Below are positions 7,629-16,259 of a DNA stretch of 44,098 bases, one piece after another. The DNA is from JBEVJK01 sp040510195. Lineage in GTDB: Bacteria > Pseudomonadota > Alphaproteobacteria > Rhizobiales > Rhizobiaceae. Positions within the stretch are counted from its first letter, which is position 1; every line of letters starts with the position of its first letter. The DNA is taken from NCBI GenBank assembly GCA_040510195.1, contig JBEVJK010000054.1, forward strand, positions 1-44,098, written 5' to 3'. Below the pieces are notes generated by a model, which searched no databases, was not told the origin of the DNA, and worked only from the letters and a program-made list of their open reading frames with translations. The position numbers and the translations under genes were made by a program.

Positions 7629-8822
7629 TCACTTGTAGGGATCCGCCGCGTCGCGCAGCCCGTCGCCCATGAAATTGAAGGCGAGGATCACCAGGATCAC
7701 CGGGATCATCGGGAACAGCAGCCAGGGATAGAAGGCGATCACGCTGACCCCCCGCGCCTCGGTGAGCAGGATGCCCCAGCTGGTGATCGGCGGCCTGAGC
7801 CCCAGGCCGAGGAACGACAACGCCGTCTCGCCCAGGATCATGCCGGGCACCGCGATCGTCGCCGTGGCTATCAGATGCGACATGAAGCCCGGGATCAGGT
7901 GCCGCCCGATAATGCGGCTCGGCCGCGCCCCCATCAGCTGCGCGGCAAGCACGTAGTCCTCCTCGCGCAGCGCCAGCAGCTTCGAGCGGACCGCCCGCGC
8001 CAGCCCCGTCCAGTCGAGCAGGCCGAGGATCATCGTGATGCCGAAATAGATGAGGATCGGGCTCCACGTCACCGGCATGATCGCCGCCAGCGCCATCCAC
8101 AGCGGGATCGACGGGATCGACTGCAGCACTTCGATGATGCGCTGCACGATCAGGTCGAGCATGCCGCCGTGATAGCCCGCAAGCCCGCCGATGACGATCC
8201 CGAGGATGAAGGAGAAGGTGATGCCGATGAGCCCGATGGTCAGCGAGATGCGCGCGCCGTAGATGATCCGGGACAGGACGTCGCGGCCCAGCCGGTCGGT
8301 GCCGAGCGCGAAGAACTGGCCGTCCACGGCGGGGCAGACCAAATGGAAGTCGGCTTTCCAGAGGCCCCAGAAGTAGTAGGGGTCGCCGCTGCACAGGAAC
8401 CGCAGCTTCTGCACCTCGTCGGTGCGCGAATAGTTGCGCTTGAGCGTGTCCATGTCGAGCGTCATCTCCCGCCCGTAGACGAACGGACCGACGAAGCTGC
8501 CCTCGTGGAAGAGATGCACCGGTTGCGGCGGCGCATAGATGAAGTCCATGTTGCGCGTGTGCAGATTGTAGGGCGCCAGCACCTCGCAGAACAGGATCAT
8601 CAGGTAGAGCAGGCCGAGGAAGATCGCCGAGGCGAGCGCCAGCTTGTGGCGCTTGAACTTCCACCACATCAGCCTGAGCTGGGAGGCCTGGTAGACGCGG
8701 GACTGCTCCTCCGTCATCTGCTCGACCGACAGCGGGTCGAACGGGGCGGACGAGACGAAGTGGCCGAGCGGCGCACCCGGCTCCGGCAATGGCGACTTCA
8801 TGGGCGGCAGCGGCGGGTTCAT
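7629..8822 (-). CDS. peptide-type ABC transporter permease (OppC/YejE-like)
   Basis: Inner-membrane subunit of a family-5 oligopeptide importer. The 397-aa protein has a long cytosolic N-terminus, a first helix near residues 60-80, a large periplasmic loop of about 110 residues, then the BPD_transp_1 domain starting near GTDRLGRDVLSRIIYG, with five further helices. The EAA loop that docks to the ATPase is visible (YVLAAQLMGARPSRIIGRHL). Its ATG overlaps the stop of the OppB-like gene (8819-8822). The large loop before the permease domain resembles YejE/microcin C-type systems more than classical OppC. Confidence 0.88.
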   Translation of the reverse strand: MNPPLPPMKSPLPEPGAPLGHFVSSAPFDPLSVEQMTEEQSRVYQASQLRLMWWKFKRHKLALASAIFLGLLYLMILFCEVLAPYNLHTRNMDFIYAPPQPVHLFHEGSFVGPFVYGREMTLDMDTLKRNYSRTDEVQKLRFLCSGDPYYFWGLWKADFHLVCPAVDGQFFALGTDRLGRDVLSRIIYGARISLTIGLIGITFSFILGIVIGGLAGYHGGMLDLIVQRIIEVLQSIPSIPLWMALAAIMPVTWSPILIYFGITMILGLLDWTGLARAVRSKLLALREEDYVLAAQLMGARPSRIIGRHLIPGFMSHLIATATIAVPGMILGETALSFLGLGLRPPITSWGILLTEARGVSVIAFYPWLLFPMIPVILVILAFNFMGDGLRDAADPYK

Positions 8823-9817
8823 TTGGTGCTGCCGCCTTGCAGCCGGATGCGCGGATCGAGCACGGCCAGCGCCAGGTCGGAAATCAGCACGCCGATCACC
8901 GTCAGGAAGGCCAGGAACATCAGGAACGAGCCGGCGAGATACATGTCCTGGCTCTGCAGGGCCTTGATGAGCATCGGCCCGGTGGTTTCGAGCGACAGCA
9001 CGATGGCGGTGATCTCGGCGCCCGAGATGATGGCCGGCAGGATCGAACCGATGTCGGACATGAAGAAATTGAGCGACATGCGCAGCGGATACTTGACCAG
9101 CGTGCGGAAGGGGTGGAGGCCCTTGGCGCGGGCGGTCATCACATACTGCTTCTGAAGCTCATCGAGCAAATTGGCTCTGAGCCGCCGGATCATACCCGCC
9201 GTGCCCGCCGTCCCGACGATGACCACGGGAATCCAGAGGTGCTCGAGGATCGACCTGGCCTTGGCCCAGCTCATCGGCTCGCCGAGGAACTTCTGGTCCA
9301 TCAGGTGGCCGATCGAGGTGCCGAACCAGATGTTGGCGAAGTACATGAGGATCAGCGCCAGCATGAAGTTCGGAATGGCGATGCCGAGCAGCCCTAGGAA
9401 GGTCAGGCCGTAGTCGCCCCAGCTGTATTGGTGCGTCGCCGAATACATGCCGATCGGAAAGGCGATCGCCCAGGTGAAGCAGATGGTGACGAAGGAGACC
9501 AGGACGGTGAGCCACATGCGGTCCCCGACCACCTCGGTCACCGGCAGCTGGTACTCGAAGGAATAGCCGAAGTCGCCCTGCAGCATGCCGGCGACCCAGT
9601 AGAAGTAGCGGATCACCGGCGGCTTGTCGAAACCGTACTCGGCCCGCAGCGCATCCAGCTGATCCATGTCGACGCCTTCGCCCTGCGCCCTGAGCTCGGC
9701 GGCATAGCTCTCGAAATAGTCGCCTGGGGGCAGCTCGATGATGGTGAAGACGAGAGCCGAGATGATCAGCAGCGTCGGGATCATCACGGCGATGCGCCAG
9801 AGGATGTAACGGATCAC
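8819..9817 (-). CDS. peptide-type ABC transporter permease (OppB/YejB-like)
   Basis: Second inner-membrane subunit of the importer, 332 aa. It starts MIRYILWRIAVMIPTLLIIS, the standard first helix of OppB/DppB, followed by a periplasmic region and the BPD_transp_1 domain with five helices. The ATPase-docking EAA loop reads YVMTARAKGLHPFRTLVKY. It overlaps by 4 nt with the binding-protein gene upstream and with the OppC-like gene downstream, so all three should be translated in fixed proportion. Confidence 0.9.
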   Translation of the reverse strand: MIRYILWRIAVMIPTLLIISALVFTIIELPPGDYFESYAAELRAQGEGVDMDQLDALRAEYGFDKPPVIRYFYWVAGMLQGDFGYSFEYQLPVTEVVGDRMWLTVLVSFVTICFTWAIAFPIGMYSATHQYSWGDYGLTFLGLLGIAIPNFMLALILMYFANIWFGTSIGHLMDQKFLGEPMSWAKARSILEHLWIPVVIVGTAGTAGMIRRLRANLLDELQKQYVMTARAKGLHPFRTLVKYPLRMSLNFFMSDIGSILPAIISGAEITAIVLSLETTGPMLIKALQSQDMYLAGSFLMFLAFLTVIGVLISDLALAVLDPRIRLQGGSTK

Positions 9818-11721
9818 GCCCTGGCCTCATCGTCCAGCCAGAAGGTATCGGCATGGTAGACGCCGAAATAGCTCGTGGGCTCGAAACCGTACAGCGCCGC
9901 GTCAGGCATGTTCTTCAGCCTGGCGGTCGCCAGCACCGGCTGCTGGGTGCCGTTGACGATACCGATCGAGAACACGTTGTCGGTGTAGAGGGAAAGCATC
10001 TCGGTCCACGCCTTGGTCCGGTCGACCTCGACCGCCGACGCCCGCCACGTCTTGAGCAGCTCGACCAGGCGAGCCGCCTCGGGCAGGTCGGGAGGCTCAC
10101 CCACCTGGCCGTTGGATTCGTAGTAGGAACCCCACAGCGGCCATTGCAGCTGGTCGCTCACCGTAGGCGCCAGCCCGCCGGGGTTCATGTTCGCCGTCGG
10201 CACGCCATTGTCGAGCCCTGACCACATGGACATCATGATCTGGCCGCCGAGGGCCCGGCTGCGGAACACGTCGCGCTGCGAGGTGCGGATGAAGAGCGCG
10301 ATGCCCACCTGGCGCCAATGGTCCGTCACCAGCTCCAGCACGTCGGTTTCCAGGGTGCTCTCACCCGCCGTCTCCACCACGACCTGCGCCGCGCGCCCGT
10401 CCGGCAGCAGGCGGATGCCGTCGTCGTCGCGCTCGGTAAGGCCGACCGCGTCGAGCAGCGCATTTGCCTGGTCGGGATCGAAGGCGATCCAGGCCTGGGC
10501 GAACGCCGGTTGGAAGAGCGGGCTGTCCGGCAGCACGGTGTCGGCGCTCGCGGTGCCGAGCCCGTAGAAGACGGCCTTGTTGATCTCCTCGCGGTTGATG
10601 GCCAGCGACAGCGCCCGCCGCGTTCGCACGTCGCGCAAGAGCGGCTTCCAAGCCGCGTCTGCGGTGTTGAGGTTGGGCAGCAGCGCCAGCCGCGACCCCA
10701 GCGTGCGCTTCCAGAGGCTGACCTTCACCGGGTAGCGTTTCTCGGCATCCTTCAGGAAGGCGTAGTCGGTGAAATCGATGCCCATCGCCTGCAAGTCGGT
10801 CTCTCCGGCACCGGCTTTGGCGGGGATGATCGACGAGGAGCTGACGTTGAGGATGAAGCGGTCGATATAGGGCAGCTGCTGGCCCGTTTCGTCGACTCGG
10901 TGGAAATAGGGGTTGCGTTCGAAGACGAACTGCTCCGCCGGCGGCTTCGTCGTGTTGCGCCAGGGGTCGAGCGTCGGCAATGCCGGGTTCTCCGGGCGGT
11001 ATTGGCGGGCCATGCGAATGTGGAGCGCCGTCCACTTCTTGGCCTTGTTCTTCTTCATCAGCTCCTTGAGCTTGTCCTCGTCCTGGTACTTCTTGTGAAA
11101 TTGCCGCATATATTCGGCAGGCAGAACCAGGCCCAACGCCTGCGGAGCCGCGAGGCTGGGCAGGAAATCGGGGTTGGGCCCGTCCCAGCTGTAACGGATG
11201 GTAAGCGGGTCCACCACCTCGAAGCGAGGCGGCTTGCCGTCGACGAGCATGGCGCGCGGCACGCCTCCGGAAGACAGATCCTCGTTGAGCCACACGTCCT
11301 CCCAGGTGTAGCGGAAGTCCTCGGTGGTAAGCGGGCTGCCGTCCGACCATTTGTGGCCTTCCCGCAAATGGAAGGTGAAGACGCGGTCGCCGTCGGACTC
11401 GTAGCTTTCCAGGATGTCGGGGCGGAACGCCAGCTTCTCGTCGAAGCCGACCAGCCGGGCATAGCCGTAGATGGTCATCAACCGGATGTCCTTCTGGCTG
11501 CCGATCAGGCTTCGCACCTCGCCGCCGGAGCGGCCCGGCGAGCGCCCGAGTGCCGCGAGCTCGACCACCAGCGGCCGCTTGGGAAGGCGCTCGGCGAGCG
11601 GCGGCAGCTCGCCGGCGGCAAGTTTCTCGCTGAAGAACTCCGGCTCGGCCGGGGCTGCTCGCAGCACGCCCGGGGCGAGCGCGGCTGCCATCACTCCAAG
11701 GGCGGTTCGACGGGTGATCAT
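9814..11721 (-). CDS. Tat-exported ABC transporter substrate-binding protein, family 5
   Basis: Periplasmic receptor for the peptide-type importer, 635 aa, which is long for family 5 (usually about 530) and like YejA-type receptors. The N-terminus MITRRTALGVMAAALAPGVL has a twin-arginine motif and hydrophobic core, so export is probably by Tat. The SBP_bac_5 hallmark is visible in FTFHLREGHKWSDGSPLTTE. A Lys-rich insertion (KLKELMKKNKAKKW) lies near residue 220. Ligand cannot be assigned; candidates are oligopeptides, peptide-nucleotide compounds or glycan-derived muropeptides. It overlaps both neighbours by 4 nt. Confidence 0.88.
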   Translation of the reverse strand: MITRRTALGVMAAALAPGVLRAAPAEPEFFSEKLAAGELPPLAERLPKRPLVVELAALGRSPGRSGGEVRSLIGSQKDIRLMTIYGYARLVGFDEKLAFRPDILESYESDGDRVFTFHLREGHKWSDGSPLTTEDFRYTWEDVWLNEDLSSGGVPRAMLVDGKPPRFEVVDPLTIRYSWDGPNPDFLPSLAAPQALGLVLPAEYMRQFHKKYQDEDKLKELMKKNKAKKWTALHIRMARQYRPENPALPTLDPWRNTTKPPAEQFVFERNPYFHRVDETGQQLPYIDRFILNVSSSSIIPAKAGAGETDLQAMGIDFTDYAFLKDAEKRYPVKVSLWKRTLGSRLALLPNLNTADAAWKPLLRDVRTRRALSLAINREEINKAVFYGLGTASADTVLPDSPLFQPAFAQAWIAFDPDQANALLDAVGLTERDDDGIRLLPDGRAAQVVVETAGESTLETDVLELVTDHWRQVGIALFIRTSQRDVFRSRALGGQIMMSMWSGLDNGVPTANMNPGGLAPTVSDQLQWPLWGSYYESNGQVGEPPDLPEAARLVELLKTWRASAVEVDRTKAWTEMLSLYTDNVFSIGIVNGTQQPVLATARLKNMPDAALYGFEPTSYFGVYHADTFWLDDEARA

Positions 11722-13610
11722 GGCCGCAACTCCGCTGCGTTGGCTGAACGGCGGGCCAGCACATAGTGGCCGCCGCCGAGATCGGCCGGCGCCAGCCCGT
11801 CGCCGTCCCCGTCGTCCGGCCGGAACTGCGGCGCCCAGGCCTGCCGGTCGGCGGCCTCTATCCTCAGCGCTTCGAAGTCGAGCGGCCGGTCGAGGTCGGG
11901 GAAAGGGACGGCCGCGAGCAGCGACCGGGTGTAGGGATGGACGGGCTTGCGCAGCAGGATCTCGCGTGGCGCCAGCTCGACGATCTTGCCCGCATACATG
12001 ACTGCGATGCGGTCGGCCATGTAGTCGACCACCGCCAGATTGTGGGAAATGAACAGATAAGTCAGTCCAAGTTCCTTCTGCAAATCCTTGAGAAGATTAA
12101 GAATCTGCGCCTGGACAGAAACGTCAAGCGCGGAGACCGGCTCGTCGCAGATCAACAAATCGGGGCCGAGCGCCAGCGCCCTTGCTATGCCGATCCGCTG
12201 CCGCTGGCCGCCCGAGAAGCTGTGCGGATAGCGGTTGATGTAACGGCGGTCGAGCCCGATCGCGCCCATCAGCGAGACCACCGTTTCCTGACGCGAGCGA
12301 GCGTCCCCTCGATCATGGATCTCCAGCGGCTCGGAGAGGATGTTCTGGATCGTCATCCGCGGCGACAGCGAGGAGACCGGGTCCTGGAAGACCATCTGGA
12401 TCTTCGACCTCAGCTCGCGCAATTCGCTGCCCTCCGCCCCCAGCACGTCGATGGGACCGTGCGGTCCGTTGTAGACCACCGAGCCGGAATCCGGCGTGAT
12501 GGCCCGCATCAGGATCTTGCTGACGGTGGTCTTGCCGCAGCCGCTCTCGCCCACCAGCCCCAGGCATTCGCCGCGGCGGATGTCGAAGCCGACGTCGTCG
12601 ACGGCCTTGACCGCCAGCGTGTTGCCCTTGCCGAACCAGGAAGATTTCCGCGTGGTGAACGACTTGGTGAGATTGCGCACCGACAGCAGCACCTCGCTGC
12701 CACCCGGCTCGTGAACGAAATCGCGCTTGCCGAGCAGGTCCTTGACGTTGACCGGCACCTCGCGCAGCGCCTTCAGCCGTTCGCCCGGCTTCATGTCGAA
12801 ATGCGGCACAGCCGCCATCAGCGCCTTGAGATAGGGGTGGGTCGGCCGGCGGAAGATGTCGTCCACCGTGCCGGCCTCGAGGATCTCGCCGTGGTAGATT
12901 ACGGCCACCTCGTCGGCGACGTTGGCGACCACGCCGAGATCATGGGTGATGAGCAGCATCGACATGTTGAGCTTGGTCTGCAGCTCCCTGAGAAGCTGCA
13001 GGATCTGCGCCTGGATCGTCACGTCCAGCGCGGTGGTCGGCTCGTCGGCGATGAGCAGGGCCGGTCGGCAGATCAGCGCCATGGCGATCATGGCACGCTG
13101 CCTGAGCCCGCCCGACAGCTCGAACGGGTACATGTCGTAGGCGCGGTGCGGGTCCGGGAAGCCGACTAGGCCGAGCATCTCCTCGGTGCGCGCCCGGCGC
13201 GCCTCCTGGTCCATGTCGTCGTGGATCTTGAGGACCTCGCTCACCTGATTGCCGATGGTGTGCAACGGCGACAGCGAGGTCATCGGCTCCTGGAAGATCT
13301 TGCCGATGCGGCTGCCGCGGATGGCGCGGATCTCGGGCCCGTCGCGCGGCAAAGTGAGGATATCGACCGTCTCGCCGGTCTTGGGATCGGTGAACAGGAT
13401 CTTGCCGCTGACTTGCGCCGTCTTGGGCAGGATGCCCATCACCGCCTGGCTGATCACCGACTTTCCGGAGCCGGATTCGCCCACCAGCGCCGTCACCTTG
13501 CCCGGCAGCACGCGTAGGCTCGCCTTGCGCACGGCATGGATCGGCCCGCCGATGATGGCGAAGGAAATGCCGAGTTCCTCGATCCTCAACAGGTCGGCGC
13601 GTGAATTCAT
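11718..13610 (-). CDS. fused double ATPase of peptide-type ABC transporter (DppD-DppF/YejF-like)
   Basis: Energises the importer; 630 aa with two complete nucleotide-binding domains in one chain. NBD1 has Walker A GESGSGKS (K50) and signature LSGGLRQR followed by Walker B LLIADEP. NBD2 has Walker A GESGCGKTT (K360), signature FSGGQRQR and Walker B LLICDEP. Each is followed by the oligopeptide C-terminal extension typical of DppD/DppF. It is the first gene of the operon, followed by binding protein and two permeases with 4-nt overlaps. CTGAAGGC precedes the ATG. The 139-nt region upstream must hold the promoter, but I find no convincing hexamer pair. Confidence 0.92.
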   Translation of the reverse strand: MNSRADLLRIEELGISFAIIGGPIHAVRKASLRVLPGKVTALVGESGSGKSVISQAVMGILPKTAQVSGKILFTDPKTGETVDILTLPRDGPEIRAIRGSRIGKIFQEPMTSLSPLHTIGNQVSEVLKIHDDMDQEARRARTEEMLGLVGFPDPHRAYDMYPFELSGGLRQRAMIAMALICRPALLIADEPTTALDVTIQAQILQLLRELQTKLNMSMLLITHDLGVVANVADEVAVIYHGEILEAGTVDDIFRRPTHPYLKALMAAVPHFDMKPGERLKALREVPVNVKDLLGKRDFVHEPGGSEVLLSVRNLTKSFTTRKSSWFGKGNTLAVKAVDDVGFDIRRGECLGLVGESGCGKTTVSKILMRAITPDSGSVVYNGPHGPIDVLGAEGSELRELRSKIQMVFQDPVSSLSPRMTIQNILSEPLEIHDRGDARSRQETVVSLMGAIGLDRRYINRYPHSFSGGQRQRIGIARALALGPDLLICDEPVSALDVSVQAQILNLLKDLQKELGLTYLFISHNLAVVDYMADRIAVMYAGKIVELAPREILLRKPVHPYTRSLLAAVPFPDLDRPLDFEALRIEAADRQAWAPQFRPDDGDGDGLAPADLGGGHYVLARRSANAAELRP

Positions 13611-13749
13611 GCCTTCAGATCCCCGCGTTCGGATGCCGCGCCCTCCACGCGGATTTCACCCGACCGGCAGACACTATCGCAGAGGAAATAACGTGCCTAG
13701 GACCAATCTGTTGCTGAGATGATGCCTCCTGGCGCCATTGCAACCACCT

Positions 13750-14721
13750 TCAGGGGACGGCCGGGCAGGGCGCCTCCTTCAACACGTCGGCGCAGTTTGG
13801 CGAGCGGCGGAAGTCGTCGTAGTAGAGCGTCCACTCGGTCGTGTGCGCGGCCCGGTACGGTCCGAACTTGAAGTATTGGTTCTTGCCGAGCCCCTTGTCG
13901 GCATGGCCGATTCGCCCGGTGACCGTGACAATCGGCTTGCCGTTGGCGAAGAGCTCGATCCGACCGCTGCCGTCGGGTCCCGGCCGCGTGTAGATCGAAA
14001 AGTCGATCCAGCCGGAGGCCGGGTCGGGCAGCTTGTTGCCATGGTCGATGACCTTGATGGCGTCGGTGCACGACGCATAGAGCGCGCCGTCCTCCGGTGC
14101 CCATCTGGCGTCGGTTGCCACCAATGCGCGCATCTGGTTGGAGTCGGGCCGCAGCCACACCGGCGTGCCGCCGCCCGCGCAGCCGCCATTGCCGGACGCG
14201 GCGCTCGCCGTGTTCGGCGCCAAATAGTTGGTCTCGACGGTGGCGAACAGCTTGCCGTTGCGCACCCGCAGCGCCAGGAAAGGGCTGAAATCGCCGTCGG
14301 CGCCGGCATCGATCTCGCGCTTCCACTGGGCGATCAGGTAGCGGTGGTCGTCGGTGGGGATCGGCTCGGCGAATTTCACCGCGAAGCCGTACCAGACGCC
14401 CTGGTCGTAGGGCACGCGAAGCGCGGTCTTCTCCCAGATTTCCGCCCGCTCGCTACAGGAATCGCGGTTCGCCGGGCAGATCGGCTTGACGCTGAGCTTG
14501 AGCGCGCCGCCGCCGTTTCTGGCCACTCCGCGCTGGAATTCGACGGTGCCGGCGCTCTGCTCGAAATTGTCCTTGTAGTAGAGACCGCCCGCCTCGGAAA
14601 AGCCCGAGCCGTCGAACCCGTCGACCAGCACCTGCGACGCGGCGGCCGCCATCCCGCCCGACGCACCGAGGCACGCCGCCGTCACGATCCCTCTCACCAG
14701 GCCCCACCCCTTTCTTGTCAT
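13750..14721 (-). CDS. secreted polysaccharide lyase-like protein (heparin lyase I/PF14099 type)
   Basis: A 323-aa protein with a signal peptide (about residues 1-28, ending in an Ala-rich cleavage site). The mature part has features of the jelly-roll Polysacc_lyase family: VWYGFAVKF, YLIAQWKRE (the conserved Gln and Lys/Arg of the substrate groove) and KNQYFKFGPYR near the C-terminus. Such enzymes cut uronic-acid-containing glycans by beta-elimination. Several paired cysteines suggest periplasmic disulfides. It overlaps the cyclase gene upstream by 4 nt. Substrate is unknown; its own exopolysaccharide or an environmental glycan are both possible. Confidence 0.8.
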   Translation of the reverse strand: MTRKGWGLVRGIVTAACLGASGGMAAAASQVLVDGFDGSGFSEAGGLYYKDNFEQSAGTVEFQRGVARNGGGALKLSVKPICPANRDSCSERAEIWEKTALRVPYDQGVWYGFAVKFAEPIPTDDHRYLIAQWKREIDAGADGDFSPFLALRVRNGKLFATVETNYLAPNTASAASGNGGCAGGGTPVWLRPDSNQMRALVATDARWAPEDGALYASCTDAIKVIDHGNKLPDPASGWIDFSIYTRPGPDGSGRIELFANGKPIVTVTGRIGHADKGLGKNQYFKFGPYRAAHTTEWTLYYDDFRRSPNCADVLKEAPCPAVP

Positions 14722-16073
14722 TGCAGCTTCTTGGCCCCACCGTCCCGAAGTTCAATCTTCTTGGAATCGCGATGCAGCAGCATGACCTGCTCGGCATCCG
14801 ACATACGGTCGAAGGGCGTTTCCAGGCCGGCTTCCTCTTCGAGGGCCGCCAGGTCCGACATGTCGGGCGAAAGGACCGTGTGCTTCTGCTTGACCCCGGC
14901 CAGCTTCTCGGTGCCCAGTGTCAGCCAACCGCCGCCTGCATAGGTGGAGAAGTCCTTGCTGGCAATCAGCGGCTGCGGATACTTCTTGGTCAAGAGCTGC
15001 AGCCGTTGCACCTCGTTCACCGCCGACCCGAAGGCAGAAAAGGTCAGGCGGTCGGTGAGCCCTACATTGCCGAACATCACGTTGCCGACATGCAGCCCGA
15101 TGCCGTAGCCGATCTCCTCTTTCCCGTCGCGTCTCCGTTGGTCGTTGAGCTCGGCCACCCGAGCCCTCGCCTTGAAGGCGGCGGCGAGCGCGGCCTGGCA
15201 GGCCACCTCGGATGGCCCGCGGTGCCGCTCGCAGGGATAGACGGCGAGGAAGCCGTCGCCCAGGAACGACAGGATCTGCCCGCCATTGCGGTTGAACGGC
15301 GCGGCTATGGCGTCGAAGAACTGGTTGAGCGTGTCGATGTAGCCTTCCCGTCCGGCGGTCTCGGCAAGCCGCGTCGAGCCGCGCATGTCGGCCATCACCA
15401 GCGCCGCGCGGATCGTGTCGCCTTCGCCGCGCTTGATCTGACCGTTGAGCACGCGCTTGCCGGCATCGCCGCCGAGATAGGTGGTGAGCATATTGTCGGC
15501 GAGCTTGTTGAGCACCGCCATCTTGGCGGCGACGGCCAGGTGGTTCTCGATCCTGAGCAGGGCGGCTATGGCGCTTTCCGAGAAGCCGTTCGGCGCATCG
15601 GTCGCCCAGGAGCCTATCATCCCTTGGCTCGATTCCAGGCTGAACGAGTGCACGAAGGCCATGTAGTCTGTGACGCCCATTGACTTGAGGTCGTCGAAGA
15701 TCGGGAATTCGGATGGCGCGTCGAGGTCGATGCGTCGCCTGAGATGCTCCAGGCGGTTGTTGAGCAGGTAGAAATAGGGGCTGTTGAGGAACCGGTCCGA
15801 CGGCAGCCCCGAGGCCTTGCGGAAGCCCTGGACCTCAATGCCGCGGCCGCGCTCCCAGGTGAAGCCGAGCGCGTCGTAGAGCGGATGCAGCATGGAGAAG
15901 GAGAGATGCACCCTGACCAGCGGCAGGCCGGCGGCGGCGAGCCGCTCGCAGAAGCCGCGCACCATCGTTTCGAGGTCGTCGCCGGCGAGCGAGGACTTGG
16001 TCAGCCAGTCGGCCACCTTGTCCATGAGGATATCGGAAATCTCGGATCGTGTGCTGTCCATGACGCTCCGCAC
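14718..16073 (-). CDS. class III nucleotide cyclase with altered substrate-specifying residue
   Basis: A 451-aa soluble protein. The N-terminal 200 residues resemble a ligand/autoinducer-binding-like sensor region found in several rhizobial cyclases (SFSMLHPLYDALGFTWERG). The C-terminal cyclase domain has metal-binding D229 (MADMRGST) and D273 (SFLGDG), and N353 and R357 (AVNEVQR). The usual Lys before GD is S269, so the purine specificity, or activity, may differ from standard adenylate cyclases. Start may be ATG 16073 or ATG 16061. Its stop overlaps the lyase start (14718-14721), implying co-expression. Confidence 0.82.
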   Translation of the reverse strand: MRSVMDSTRSEISDILMDKVADWLTKSSLAGDDLETMVRGFCERLAAAGLPLVRVHLSFSMLHPLYDALGFTWERGRGIEVQGFRKASGLPSDRFLNSPYFYLLNNRLEHLRRRIDLDAPSEFPIFDDLKSMGVTDYMAFVHSFSLESSQGMIGSWATDAPNGFSESAIAALLRIENHLAVAAKMAVLNKLADNMLTTYLGGDAGKRVLNGQIKRGEGDTIRAALVMADMRGSTRLAETAGREGYIDTLNQFFDAIAAPFNRNGGQILSFLGDGFLAVYPCERHRGPSEVACQAALAAAFKARARVAELNDQRRRDGKEEIGYGIGLHVGNVMFGNVGLTDRLTFSAFGSAVNEVQRLQLLTKKYPQPLIASKDFSTYAGGGWLTLGTEKLAGVKQKHTVLSPDMSDLAALEEEAGLETPFDRMSDAEQVMLLHRDSKKIELRDGGAKKLQ

Positions 16074-16259
16074 GTACGGCCGGACTCGCGTGTGAGACGA
16101 CGCGGCCAGCCCTCGAACTCCCTCAACCCGTCGACTGAAACTCCAAGCCCCGGGCGAACCTACCCAAAGTGGGTGTCTGAAGGAAGCGATGCAAGACTGG
16201 CCGAAGCGGCAGGTCGCCGGGCATGGTGAACGCCGCCCTTCGCCGGGCCGGCGAGGACC

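Noticed and set aside
7314..9155. 613-aa plus-strand open frame opposite the permease gene
   Set aside because: Low-complexity Arg/His/Asp-rich product, no ribosome site, antisense to a clear ABC permease gene.
16238..16256. Hairpin CTTCGCCG-GGC-CGGCGAGG after the DUF3095 gene as a terminator
   Set aside because: Stem is good but overlaps no T-tract on the minus strand, and such GC stems are frequent by chance in this composition.
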